A stretch of DNA of 58,236 nt from contig NZ_SMRO01000001.1 in the NCBI RefSeq assembly GCF_004359985.1, positions 2,483,699 to 2,541,934 on the forward strand, read 5' to 3'. This DNA is from Paraburkholderia flava. Lineage in GTDB: Bacteria; Pseudomonadota; Gammaproteobacteria; Burkholderiales; Burkholderiaceae. The translations under genes were made by a program, and so were the position numbers. Under the pieces are notes generated by a model. The model was not told the DNA's origin. It ran no database searches and saw only the letters and a program-made list of their open reading frames with translations. Below, piece by piece: positions 25,632-34,200 of the stretch (its first letter is position 1; each line of letters starts with the position of its first letter).

Positions 25632-27041
25632 TCACGCTGTTACGCCGTGTCTGAATTCGTTGGACCGCTTCAGCGCGGCGCGGACGTCGGCTTGCGCGAG
25701 CACGTCGTCGAGCGTTTTTTCGAGGCGCTCGAACAGCATGTCGAAGTCGCTTTCCGTGTAGCACAGCGCGGGCGCGAAACCGAGAATGCCGTCGCCGAAC
25801 GCGCGGAACACGAGGCCGTTGCGATACGCGGCCGTGGCGATCCGGTCGGGCAGCGCGAGCGTGGCATCGAAACCCTGTTTGCTGTCCTTATCGGCGACGA
25901 GTTCGAGTGCGCCGAGCAGGCCGCGGTGACGCGAATCGCCGACGAGCGGATGCGCTAGCAGCGCGTCGAGCCCTTGCGCGAAGCGCGGCGCCTGCGCGAT
26001 GCCGTTCGCGAGCAGACCGCCCTCGTGATAGAGCCGCAGCACTTCGAGACCGATCGCAGCACTCACCGGATGTGCCGAATACGTATGACCATGGCCGATC
26101 ACCGCGTTGAGATCGCCGCCGTCCGCGATGCCGCGATACACGGCATCCGACATCAACACCGCGCCCATCGGCGCGTAGCCGGCGGTGAGTCCCTTCGCGA
26201 CCGTCATCAGGTCCGGCTCGACGTGTTCCGCGTCGCATGCGAAGAGCGGGCCCGTGCGGCCGAATCCGGTAATCACTTCATCGGCGACGAACAGGATGTC
26301 GAGCGCGCGGCACGCGTCGCGCATCGCCTTCAACCAGCCGACGGGCGGCACGATCACGCCGCCCGATCCCTGGATCGGCTCGCAGAAGAACGCTGCGACG
26401 TTGTCCGCGCCGAGCGCCGCGACCTTCGCTTCGAGCGCGGCGACAGACGCGGCGATCAGCGCGCGGTCGTCGGCGAAATCGTTACGGTATGCGTACGGCG
26501 ACGGGATGTGATGCTGCGTCGCGAGCGGCAGATCGAAGCCGCGATGGAACACCGGCAATGCGGTGAGCCCCGCGCCGATCGCCGACGATCCGTGATACCC
26601 GCGCGTCTGCGCGATCACGTGCTTCTTCGACGGCCGGCCGGTCGCGTTGTAGTAGTGCGTGATGAAGCGCAGCGCGGAATCGACGGCATCCGAGCCGCCC
26701 AGCGTGAAATACACGTGCTGCAGCGACGCGGGCGCGAGTTCGGCGAGCTTCGCGGCGAGTTCGATCGCCGGTTCGGAGCCGAAATGGAAATAGCCGGTCG
26801 CATACGGCAGGCGTTCCATCTGCCGGCGCGCGGCTTCGACGATGCTCGCGCAGCCGTAGCCGGTGTTCACACACCAGAGCCCGGAAAACGCGTCGAGCAG
26901 TTCGTTGCCGTCGATGTCGCGCAGGAACACGCGGTCGGCGGAATCGAGCACGGTGACGCCGCGCGCCTCGTGCGCGCGATAACTGACGACGGGGTGGATC
27001 AGATGCTTGCGGTCGGCTTCGATGAGGGGGGAGGTCGGCAT
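25632..27041 (-). CDS. Class III (omega) aminotransferase
   Basis: Protein of 469 residues. Features: SGLWCVNTGYGC near the N-terminus, YFTLGGSDAVDSALRF, FFCEPIQGSGG, the Asp in FVADEVITGFGRTG and the PLP lysine in TVAKGLTAGYAPMGA. The family transfers amino groups from omega-amino acids, polyamines or beta-alanine to pyruvate or 2-oxoglutarate. It is the usual partner of a semialdehyde dehydrogenase in amine breakdown. A good ribosome site (GAGAG) precedes the ATG. Downstream on the same strand is Lrp, upstream the GhrA-like gene after 175 bp. Confidence 0.9.
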   Translation of the reverse strand: MPTSPLIEADRKHLIHPVVSYRAHEARGVTVLDSADRVFLRDIDGNELLDAFSGLWCVNTGYGCASIVEAARRQMERLPYATGYFHFGSEPAIELAAKLAELAPASLQHVYFTLGGSDAVDSALRFITHYYNATGRPSKKHVIAQTRGYHGSSAIGAGLTALPVFHRGFDLPLATQHHIPSPYAYRNDFADDRALIAASVAALEAKVAALGADNVAAFFCEPIQGSGGVIVPPVGWLKAMRDACRALDILFVADEVITGFGRTGPLFACDAEHVEPDLMTVAKGLTAGYAPMGAVLMSDAVYRGIADGGDLNAVIGHGHTYSAHPVSAAIGLEVLRLYHEGGLLANGIAQAPRFAQGLDALLAHPLVGDSRHRGLLGALELVADKDSKQGFDATLALPDRIATAAYRNGLVFRAFGDGILGFAPALCYTESDFDMLFERLEKTLDDVLAQADVRAALKRSNEFRHGVTA

Positions 27042-27085
27042 GGTGGCTCTCGTTCCGGAGGGACGGTGTGGTCGGTGGGTGGATA

Positions 27086-27113
27086 GCTCAATACTACTGA
27101 GCGGACCGGTCCG
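27086..27113. promoter_or_regulatory. Inverted repeats upstream of the aminotransferase gene
   Basis: Two overlapping symmetric elements: GCTCA-N7-TGAGC (27086-27102) and the perfect 12-bp palindrome CGGACCGGTCCG (27102-27113), 45-72 bp upstream of the aminotransferase ATG. They may be a regulator site (for instance Lrp) or a terminator stem for the upstream reductase gene; neither is proven. Confidence 0.35.
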
Positions 27114-27216
27114 GCTGCACCGTCAAATCGGCCGTCGAAAAGCGCAGGCGCCGCGTTTTGCGGGGTGTCGGCGGCATTTTGTGCTGCGCGTGTGGGCGCA
27201 GCGTCCGGGAACGGAT

Positions 27217-28143
27217 TCAGTAGCCGCGCTGCCGGTCGATCAGACCGAGCATCGGCAGACCCGCGCGATGCCGGCGCAGATTGTCGAGGATCACGTCGAC
27301 GGCGGTATCGGGTCGCGTCGTGCTCGCGATGTGCGGCGTGATGCGCACACGCGGATGCGTCCATAGCGGGTGCGACGCGGGCAACGGCTCGGGATCGGTC
27401 ACGTCGAGAATCGCGCTGTGCAGCTGGCCGCAGTCGAGTGCGTCGAGCAGATCCTGCTGATTGACCTGCGGGCCTCGTCCGACACTGACGAACGACGCGC
27501 CGCGCGGCAGCTTCGCGAACAGGCGCCAGTCGAGCAGGCCACGCGTCGCCGGCGTGAGCGGCAGCAGGCCGATCAGAATGTCCGTGCGCGCGAGGAACAT
27601 GTCGAGCGTTTCGCTGCCCGCATAGCATTCGATGCCGTCGAGCACGTGCGGCGAACGACCCCAGCCGGCGCACGGAAAATTGAACAGCCGCAGCCGTTCG
27701 AGCACCGCGACGCCGAGCATGCCGAGGCCGAGCACACCGATGCGCCGCGTCGCGGCGGCGCGCGGCGGCAGCTCGCGCCACACGCGCTGCTGCTGTTGCT
27801 GCGCGTAGTCGAGCAGATCGCGATGGATCGTGAGGACCGCGTGCGTCACATACTCGACCATGCCCTCGATGATGCCGGGCTCGATCATCCGTACGACCGC
27901 GACGTGATCGGGCACGCGCGACAGATCGAACTGATCGATGCCCGCGCCGACCGAAAACACGACCTCCAGATTCGAGAACGCACGGACGGGATCGTCGGGC
28001 GGCTGCCACGCGGCGAGATAACGGACCGACGACGGATCGCCGATGTCGGGCCACAGACGGAACGGAATGTCCGGCGCTTTTTCCGCGAAGAGTTGCGCCC
28101 ATTGACGGCCGCGGTCCGGGTCCGCTTTATAGAGCAGCGTCAT
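27217..28143 (-). CDS. 2-hydroxyacid dehydrogenase, glyoxylate/hydroxypyruvate reductase A-like
   Basis: Protein of 308 residues, the GhrA length. NAD(P) site GVLGLGMLGVAVLERL; catalytic Arg in SVGRGPQVNQ; Glu in DVTDPEPLP; His in ITPHIAS. GhrA-like enzymes reduce glyoxylate or other 2-keto acids to hydroxy acids. Its ATG is five bases after the stop of the GNAT gene, so the two are coupled. A keto acid made by the neighbouring aminotransferase could be the substrate. Confidence 0.88.
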   Translation of the reverse strand: MTLLYKADPDRGRQWAQLFAEKAPDIPFRLWPDIGDPSSVRYLAAWQPPDDPVRAFSNLEVVFSVGAGIDQFDLSRVPDHVAVVRMIEPGIIEGMVEYVTHAVLTIHRDLLDYAQQQQQRVWRELPPRAAATRRIGVLGLGMLGVAVLERLRLFNFPCAGWGRSPHVLDGIECYAGSETLDMFLARTDILIGLLPLTPATRGLLDWRLFAKLPRGASFVSVGRGPQVNQQDLLDALDCGQLHSAILDVTDPEPLPASHPLWTHPRVRITPHIASTTRPDTAVDVILDNLRRHRAGLPMLGLIDRQRGY

Positions 28144-28148
28144 GACGA

Positions 28149-29048
28149 TTAGCCGAGCGCCTGGTTGACGATGCCGTACGAGCGGACCGACGGGTCGTCG
28201 ACGGGTGTGCCGTTGCGCGCCATCTTCACGACGGTGTCGACGCGCGGCAGTCCGATGCCGTCGAGCCAGGCGGACAGACCCGGATGCTCGGGTGTATCGA
28301 CGCGAATGAACGTGTTGGGATGGGCGGCGAGCCAGTGGGCGATCAGCGCCTGCGCGCGGTGTAGCGTGGGCTCGTTCTTCGCGTTGTCGGCGAGTACGGC
28401 GACGGGGCCGATTGCGTACCCGCGACCGAAGCGCCTGAATAGCGAGAAGCCGAGCAGGGCGCCGTCGCGTTCGCGTTCGAGGGCGATGCCTTGTGCGATG
28501 TCGAGCAACGGCGGCAGCAGCGCGCTGCGGTCGACGCCGGTGGCTCGCGATGCGAGTTCGATGACGCGTGGCGTATCGGTTGTCTGTAGTGGACGCAGTT
28601 GTTCGCCCGGCAGCAGCACGACGGGCGGTGGATTGAAGTTCGCGCCCTGATGCTGATGCAGCAAGCCGATCGCGCGAAAGCCAAGCTTCTCGTAGAGCGG
28701 CTGGCCGGCGGGCGTCGCGTGCAGCAGCGTCAAGCGGTTGCCTAGCTTTTCAAGCAACCGGTCCATCAACTGGCGGCCGATGCCCTGGCCCTGGTGGCCC
28801 GGTTCGACGATCACCATCCCGACCGATCCCGCCTGCCGTCCGTACTCCCAGCACAGCGCGGTGCCGATCACGCGGTCCGCGCTCACCGCGACGAAGCCGG
28901 TCCCCGCATCGAGGACGAAACGCCAGTCGTCGACACGATGCGGCCACGCGAACTGGGTCGACAGTGCATGCGCTGCGGCGATGTCGTCGACGGCGAACGG
29001 GCGGTACGTGGTGGGTGCAGCAGAAGAGATGGGTTCGGCGACGGTCAC
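28149..29048 (-). CDS. GNAT-family N-acetyltransferase, double-domain (paralogue of 6689-7558)
   Basis: Protein of 299 residues. Acetyl-CoA loop GMVIVEPGHQGQGIGRQL; the second half shares RATGVDRSALLP, FSLFRRFGRGYAIGP and the RVDTPEHPGLSAWLDG segment with the paralogue at 6689-7558. Start is GTG at 29048, with GGAG seven bases upstream. It leads the unit GNAT, GhrA-like. The repeated 11-bp element and shared 14-mer lie just upstream. Acceptor unknown. Confidence 0.87.
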   Translation of the reverse strand: MTVAEPISSAAPTTYRPFAVDDIAAAHALSTQFAWPHRVDDWRFVLDAGTGFVAVSADRVIGTALCWEYGRQAGSVGMVIVEPGHQGQGIGRQLMDRLLEKLGNRLTLLHATPAGQPLYEKLGFRAIGLLHQHQGANFNPPPVVLLPGEQLRPLQTTDTPRVIELASRATGVDRSALLPPLLDIAQGIALERERDGALLGFSLFRRFGRGYAIGPVAVLADNAKNEPTLHRAQALIAHWLAAHPNTFIRVDTPEHPGLSAWLDGIGLPRVDTVVKMARNGTPVDDPSVRSYGIVNQALG

Positions 29049-29105
29049 GCGATAGCTCCGGACTGGGTGTTACGCGTGACTGTCGCATCGCATCGGCCGC
29101 GCTGG

Positions 29106-29145
29106 CTAGGACGATCCTTTTGTGATCCTTTTACGATCCTTTTAC
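29106..29145. promoter_or_regulatory. Shared 14-mer plus three 11-bp tandem repeats upstream of the second GNAT
   Basis: CTAGGACGATCCTT (29106-29119) is identical to 7644-7657. From 29113 the unit GATCCTTTT plus two bases repeats three times with an 11-bp period (29113, 29124, 29135). One-turn spacing suggests cooperative binding on one DNA face. Confidence 0.5.
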
Positions 29146-29174
29146 GAGCCGGCCGGTTTGCGTCGACGATATGT

Positions 29175-30545
29175 TCAGACCACCGTCGACAACCCCAGCG
29201 TCAACACGAGCGCCGAGATCGAGATCACTGTTTCGCAGACGGTCCACGTCTTGAAGGTCTGCGGCACGGTCATGCCGAAGTACTCCTTGACGAGCCAGAA
29301 GCCACCGTCGTTCACGTGCGACAGGATCAGCGAGCCCGCGCCGGTCGCGAGCACCAGCAGCTCCGGACGCACCGCAGCGGCGGTGCCCACGGCAGCCGAC
29401 GCGATCGGCGCGACGATGCCGGCGGCCGTTGCCATCGCGACCGTCGCGGAGCCGGTCGCGACGCGGATCAGCGCGGCGACGAACCATGCGAGCAGCAGCA
29501 ACGGCATGTGCGCGCCCATCGCGACGTCGACGATCGCTTTCGATGCGCCGCTGTCGATCAGGATGCGTCCGAAGCCCGCGCCCGCGCCGACGACCAGCGT
29601 GATGCCCGCAGTCGGTGCAAGACACTCGTTGGTGAACTTGAGGATCGCTTCGCGTCCGAAGCCGCGCGCCGCGCCGAATGTGTAGAAGCTCAGCAGCACC
29701 GCAAGCAGTAGCGCCATGTCCGGATGACCGACGAGACGCAGCACGCCGTTCAGCGTCGACTTCGGCGTGGCGATCAGATCGGCCCAGCTGCCGATCAGCA
29801 TCAGCAGCACCGGCAACAGAACGGTCAGCAGCGTGATGCCGAAACCGGGCAGTGCGCGATCCGCACGTTGCGCGTCCTGCTCGATGAACTGCTGCGCGAT
29901 CGGATTGACGCCGTCGAGCACGACGAAGCGGCTCGCGAGCTTCGAGAACAGCGGGCCCGCGAGCGCGGCGGTCGGAATGCCGACGATCAACGCGTAGAAA
30001 ATCGTGTGGCCGATGTCCGCGTTGTACGCGGTGACCGCGAGCAGCGCGGCCGGGTGCGGCGGGATCAACCCGTGCACGACCGACAGCCCCGCGACCATCG
30101 GAATGCCGACGCGGATCATCGACGTGCCGGTGCGCTGCGCGACGTTGAACGCGATCGGAATCAGCAGCACGAAGCCGACTTCGAAGAAGACCGGCAGGCC
30201 GACCAGGAACGCGATGCACATCATCGCCCAGTGGACGTTCTTCGGACCGAACAGATTGATCAGCGTTTGCGCGATGCGCTCGGCGCCGCCGGATTCGGCC
30301 ATCATCTTGCCGAGCATCGTGCCGAGCCCGACGACGATCGCGATGTGGCCGAGCGTGCCGCCGACCCCGGTTTCGAACGATTTCAGAATCGATGTCATCG
30401 GCATGCCGACCGCGAGGGCCAGCGCAACCGAGACGACCATCAGCGTGATGAACGGATTGACCTTGAAGCGCGCGATCAGTACGACGAGTGCGACGATTGC
30501 GATCAGCGCATAGACGAGTAACAGGCTTCCTTGAACAGTCGCCAT
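29175..30545 (-). CDS. GntP-family gluconate/sugar-acid:H+ symporter
   Basis: Protein of 456 residues and about 12-14 hydrophobic helices. Typical GntP features: the N-terminal FKVNPFITLMVVS, GVGGTLGHIAIVVGLGTMLG, HGLIPPHPAA and GSATVAMATAAGI. ATG at 30545 is chosen (SD GGAGC) over an upstream start at 30617 that would add non-conserved residues. The family carries gluconate, idonate, D-serine or glycerate. It lies downstream of a porin on the same strand and probably imports the substrate of the nearby PLP enzyme. Confidence 0.92.
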   Translation of the reverse strand: MATVQGSLLLVYALIAIVALVVLIARFKVNPFITLMVVSVALALAVGMPMTSILKSFETGVGGTLGHIAIVVGLGTMLGKMMAESGGAERIAQTLINLFGPKNVHWAMMCIAFLVGLPVFFEVGFVLLIPIAFNVAQRTGTSMIRVGIPMVAGLSVVHGLIPPHPAALLAVTAYNADIGHTIFYALIVGIPTAALAGPLFSKLASRFVVLDGVNPIAQQFIEQDAQRADRALPGFGITLLTVLLPVLLMLIGSWADLIATPKSTLNGVLRLVGHPDMALLLAVLLSFYTFGAARGFGREAILKFTNECLAPTAGITLVVGAGAGFGRILIDSGASKAIVDVAMGAHMPLLLLAWFVAALIRVATGSATVAMATAAGIVAPIASAAVGTAAAVRPELLVLATGAGSLILSHVNDGGFWLVKEYFGMTVPQTFKTWTVCETVISISALVLTLGLSTVV

Positions 30546-30579
30546 GGGTGCTCCGGGTGAGGAAGGGGTCGATGTGATA

Positions 30580-30620
30580 CGCGTGCAGGCATCGCATTGC
30601 GGATGCGATACCTGCACGCG
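30580..30620 (-). promoter_or_regulatory. Long intercistronic hairpin between porin and GntP genes
   Basis: An 18-bp stem with one G.U-type mismatch: GCGTGCAGGCATCGCAT (30581-30597), loop TGCGG, ATGCGATACCTGCACGC (30603-30619), plus a closing C-G pair. It falls in the gap between porin stop and permease start. No U-run follows, so it more likely protects or processes the mRNA than terminates it. Confidence 0.7.
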
Positions 30621-30642
30621 ATCTGGGCAGAAACGCGCTGAA

Positions 30643-31767
30643 TCAGAACTTGTGGCGAATGCCCGCGACCGTCACGAACTGGCCGTTGTTCGACGATGCC
30701 TTGCCGATGCCTTCGATCCACGCGTTCGAACCCGACGAGCGCTGGTAGATGCCGTTCAGGTAGAGGTCGGTGGTCTTCGACAGGAAGTATTCGCCGCCGA
30801 CGCTCAGCTGGTTGTAGTGCGCGTTCGCCGCGGTGGCCGAGCTGCTGTTCTGGCTCGTGTAGATGTAGCCGGCCGACAGCAGCGTCGCGGGCGTCAGTTG
30901 ATAACGCACGCTCGCTTCGTAGTTCGCGAAGCGCAGGCTGCCGCCCGTCAGCAGATCGAAGCGCGAGTTCGTGTACAGCAACGCGAGCGTCGCCGGGCCG
31001 AACACGTACGCGCCGCCGCCGCCCCACACCTGGTTGCGCTTCACGTTGCTGATGATCGACGAGCTGGTGCTGAAGTAGTTGTCCGACGGCGCGGCGCCGG
31101 CCGTGTTCGTCGCCGGGCTGTCAACGAGCGAGTACGCGGCGTCGAGGTGCAGCGGTCCGTTGACGTAGTCCGCACCGACGCTCCATGCGCGGTTGTTCGC
31201 GAACTGGCCGGCGGTGTTCGAGAACGCGTACATCGCGTTCGCGGTGAAGCCGGAGAACGTCGGCGTCGTGTACTTGACGGCGTTGTTCGTGCGGTACGTG
31301 TTGTTCAGGTCGTCGTTGTCGTAGATCGCGTTCGCGTACTGGCTCAATGCGCCGACGCCGTTGATCTGCAGATTCGACAGATAGTCCTGCACGCTGTTGT
31401 ACTGACGACCCAGCGTGATCGTGCCCGCGCGAGCATTGGTCAACGCGACCCATGCGCTGCGTCCGAACATCCGGCCACCCTGGCCCGATGCGCCCGTCTC
31501 GAGGCTGAAGCCGTTTTCAAGCCGGAACGACACCTTGTTGCCGCCGCCCAGATCTTCGGTGCCGGTCAAGCCCCAGCGCGATCCCTGCACGTTGCCCTGC
31601 GTGGCCTGATACGCCTTCTGGCCGCCCTGATTGTTCGTGAACGTCAGACCGGCATCGGCGATGCCGTATAGCGTGACGCTGCTTTGCGCCCACGCGGCGT
31701 GCGAGCTGATGCCGGCGATACCCGCGATAGCGACGGCGACGGCCGTGTGAAGGATCTTCTTTTGCAT
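30643..31767 (-). CDS. Outer-membrane trimeric porin (beta-proteobacterial Porin_4 type)
   Basis: Protein of 374 residues. Sec signal peptide (AVAVAIAGIAGISSHAAWAQ) followed directly by SSVTLYGIADAG, the standard opening of Burkholderia/Bordetella porins. It ends with HKF, the C-terminal Phe needed for barrel insertion. It provides diffusion of small hydrophilic solutes through the outer membrane. SD GAGGAAA precedes ATG. It precedes the GntP gene, so it may serve the same substrate. Confidence 0.94.
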   Translation of the reverse strand: MQKKILHTAVAVAIAGIAGISSHAAWAQSSVTLYGIADAGLTFTNNQGGQKAYQATQGNVQGSRWGLTGTEDLGGGNKVSFRLENGFSLETGASGQGGRMFGRSAWVALTNARAGTITLGRQYNSVQDYLSNLQINGVGALSQYANAIYDNDDLNNTYRTNNAVKYTTPTFSGFTANAMYAFSNTAGQFANNRAWSVGADYVNGPLHLDAAYSLVDSPATNTAGAAPSDNYFSTSSSIISNVKRNQVWGGGGAYVFGPATLALLYTNSRFDLLTGGSLRFANYEASVRYQLTPATLLSAGYIYTSQNSSSATAANAHYNQLSVGGEYFLSKTTDLYLNGIYQRSSGSNAWIEGIGKASSNNGQFVTVAGIRHKF

Positions 31768-31918
31768 GGTGGTTTCCTCAAGTCAAAGGCGAATGCCGGG
31801 GGCTGACCGGTTTCGGGTTTTTGCTGCGTGCTTTCTATTGGTAGTAGTACTAATGGTAAAAATCGTGCGCGACTGCGCAGCGGACGCCCGCCGCCGCGTT
31901 CAATCGGACATCAGTGAA

Positions 31919-33118
31919 TCAGTCAGGCCAGTTCTTGCGGGCTGCGCCGCGCTTTGCGTCGTGTGCGTGAAACGGTGTGACGACGGGTTCCCGTGCATCG
32001 CGTGCGGCATGCAGCTCGGCGAGCAGACGTTCGAGCACGACGTGCTCTTCGCCCGGATGCAGATTGCACGGATCGAGAAAGAAGAAATGCAGCTCGACCT
32101 CGTGATCGCGGACGATTACCGGGCGCGCTGCGTCGCGCGGACGGGCGAGCGCATCCGCGAGATCCCATGCGGTGGTTCGTGCTTCACGCGGATCGATCGA
32201 TACCTTCAGACGGTCGAGCGGATTGCCGGTCGGATCGGGATCGATCTGCGCACGCACGCCGGGGCAGTCGTTCAGCGCTTCTTGCCACAACGTCAGGTAG
32301 CCGTGCTCACGCGCGCGTACCGCTGCGTGATCGCGCCGCGCCCACTGCTCGAGCGCGGCGATCGCACCGACGATGCCTTCCTTGCCGACCTTCATCCCGC
32401 GACCGATACCGCCGTTCTGGAAATACGCGGCTCGGACCAGCGCCTTACGGCCCGCGACGATGCCGGCTGTCGGGCCGCCGAGAAACTTGTGCGCCGAGTA
32501 CAGCACGACATCGGCGCCCGCGGCGATGAAACGCTTCAGGTCGTATTCGGATGCCGCATCGACGATCACGGGCACACCCTTCGCGTGCGCGGTTTCGATG
32601 AAGGCTTCGAGCGGGATCAGGCCGTAGCCGACGGTGTGATGCGACACGACGAACAGCGCAGCCGTGGTGCGTTCGGTGATTGCGGCGGCGAGTTGATACG
32701 CGTGCGCTTCGGTGGCGGCACCGACCGCGATGGCGCGGGCGCCGGCGAGTCGGATCGCCTGGTCGATCGGCGCACCGTAGTTCACGAGGTGGCCGGTTTG
32801 CACGACGACTTCGTTCGCGAGGCCCGAGGTATCCGGCATCCGTTCGATCAGACCGGCGTCGTCGCCGGTCATCGTCGCGGCGATCGACAGCGTGATCGCC
32901 GCCGAGCAGGATGCGGTAATGTAGCCGCTCTCGCTGCCGCAGGCCTCGGCGATAGCCGCGGATGCATGGCGCTGCAGATCGTCGATCTCGACGAATTGCG
33001 GCAGCACGTCCGCGAGCGCATCGATGACCGGTTGCGCAACGATCGACGCGCCGAGACCCGTCATCGTGCCCGACACATTGATGACCGGGCGCAAGCCGAG
33101 ACGAGAACGGATATCCAT
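31919..33118 (-). CDS. SelA/DgaE-like PLP-dependent enzyme (putative amino acid or amino-sugar-acid ammonia-lyase)
   Basis: Protein of 399 residues of the SelA-like PLP family. VINVSGTMTGLGASIV opens it, DAASEYDLKRFIAAGAD holds the cofactor Asp, and SAHKFLGGPTAG the PLP lysine. It is shorter than selenocysteine synthase, and no SelB or tRNA-Sec gene is near, so selenium transfer is unlikely. Related proteins are D-glucosaminate-6-phosphate ammonia-lyase and D-amino acid eliminases. It is flanked by porin and permease genes and divergent from IclR plus RidA, which deals with enamine/imine products of PLP lyases. GGAGG precedes ATG. Confidence 0.82.
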   Translation of the reverse strand: MDIRSRLGLRPVINVSGTMTGLGASIVAQPVIDALADVLPQFVEIDDLQRHASAAIAEACGSESGYITASCSAAITLSIAATMTGDDAGLIERMPDTSGLANEVVVQTGHLVNYGAPIDQAIRLAGARAIAVGAATEAHAYQLAAAITERTTAALFVVSHHTVGYGLIPLEAFIETAHAKGVPVIVDAASEYDLKRFIAAGADVVLYSAHKFLGGPTAGIVAGRKALVRAAYFQNGGIGRGMKVGKEGIVGAIAALEQWARRDHAAVRAREHGYLTLWQEALNDCPGVRAQIDPDPTGNPLDRLKVSIDPREARTTAWDLADALARPRDAARPVIVRDHEVELHFFFLDPCNLHPGEEHVVLERLLAELHAARDAREPVVTPFHAHDAKRGAARKNWPD

Positions 33119-33136
33119 GGAACTGCCTCCGCAACG

Positions 33137-33184
33137 TATTCCGTTTATTCCGTAACTGTGGAATATATGTTGTAATTGCGGATC
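33137..33184. promoter_or_regulatory. Repeats in the PLP-enzyme/IclR divergent promoter
   Basis: An inverted repeat ATTCC-N8-GGAAT (33147-33164) lies in the 136-bp divergent region. The half GTAACTGTGGAAT (33152-33164) recurs as GTAATTGCGGATC (33172-33184) at a 20-bp offset, and ATTCCGTTT precedes it at 33138. The spacing of two helical turns suits an IclR-family dimer pair. Confidence 0.5.
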
Positions 33185-33254
33185 AGTCTAACATACAATG
33201 GTTCCCGGTCAACCGGACAAAAATAGCCAGCACGCATCAGGATCAGAGGACACG

Positions 33255-34109
33255 ATGACACGGACTTCGCCGCCGTCCGCCAAAGACTCAGCAGCCCAGC
33301 CGGCCGACCCGGCCGATGCCGCGGAAGCCGCGCCGCGCACGCGTACCAGCGCGATCGAGCGGGCAGTGCAGATTCTCGACGCGCTCCAGGAAGCGGGCCG
33401 GCCCGCGACCGCGTACGAGATCGCGCGGCTGGTCGGCGCGCCGCCGTCGACGGTCTATTCGATCATCAACGATCTGGTCGAGCGGAATATGCTCGGCCGC
33501 AAAGCCGACGGGACGATCTGGCTCGGTTCGCGTCTCTATGGCTACGGTCTGAGCTACGCGAGTTCGCTCGACTATCTCGGTGTCGCTGGCGAAGAAATGC
33601 AGACGTTGTCGGCCGAGGTCGGCGAGACCGTACAGGTGTGCGGGCTGGTCGAAGGGATGATGGTCGTGTTGCAGATGGCCGAAGGGCCAGGCCATTTTCG
33701 TGTGACGTCGCGGGTCGGCAGCCGCGTGCCGCTGAACTGGACCGCGTCGGGCCGCTTGCTGGTCGGACATCTGCCGGATGCCGAGCGGGTCGCGTTCTTC
33801 CGTCGTTACGCCAAACCTTCGCCGACCGGTCGCGCCGAAACGCGCGCCGACGTGCTCGCGCGCACCGCGCGCGAAGCGCTCGACGCGCGACTGTCGATCC
33901 AGATCGGCGAGTCGGATGCGTCGGTTGCGTGTCTTGCATCGCCGGTCGTCGACAACACCGGGACGTGTGTGTTCACGATCTCGATCGTGATGCCCGAAGC
34001 AAAAGCCGTGAAGGGCACCGAGCCGTTCGCCGACGCAGTGCGCACGGTTGCCGCGCGGATCGAGGCACGGCTCGGCTGGCAACACCGTTCGTCCGATTTC
34101 GCCGCTTGA
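33255..34109 (+). CDS. IclR-family transcriptional regulator
   Basis: Protein of 284 residues. About 30 polar residues, then winged HTH (SAIERAVQILDALQEAGRPA, ARLVGAPPSTVYSIINDL) and the IclR effector domain (VSRVGSRVPLNWTASGRLLV in part). ATG at 33255 is chosen because AGAGGA precedes it; an alternative start at 33198 lacks an SD. It is divergent from the SelA-like gene and precedes RidA, so it should control the locus in response to its substrate. Confidence 0.92.
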   Translation: MTRTSPPSAKDSAAQPADPADAAEAAPRTRTSAIERAVQILDALQEAGRPATAYEIARLVGAPPSTVYSIINDLVERNMLGRKADGTIWLGSRLYGYGLSYASSLDYLGVAGEEMQTLSAEVGETVQVCGLVEGMMVVLQMAEGPGHFRVTSRVGSRVPLNWTASGRLLVGHLPDAERVAFFRRYAKPSPTGRAETRADVLARTAREALDARLSIQIGESDASVACLASPVVDNTGTCVFTISIVMPEAKAVKGTEPFADAVRTVAARIEARLGWQHRSSDFAA

Positions 34110-34200
34110 ATGCGGCTACACGTGGCGGCGAGCGGTAACGGTCGTCGTCACTGTTCACCCTTCATCCGATTCCACATCCTGCTCTCCACTCCCTCGCTCA

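Noticed and set aside
20450..27041. Ectoine degradation cluster (DoeA-D)
   Set aside because: Deacylase, semialdehyde dehydrogenase, Lrp and transaminase look alike in type, but ectoine hydrolase and the ectoine transporter are absent.
31919..33118. Selenocysteine synthase SelA
   Set aside because: Shorter than SelA, no SelB or tRNA-Sec, and placed in a sugar-acid transport locus.
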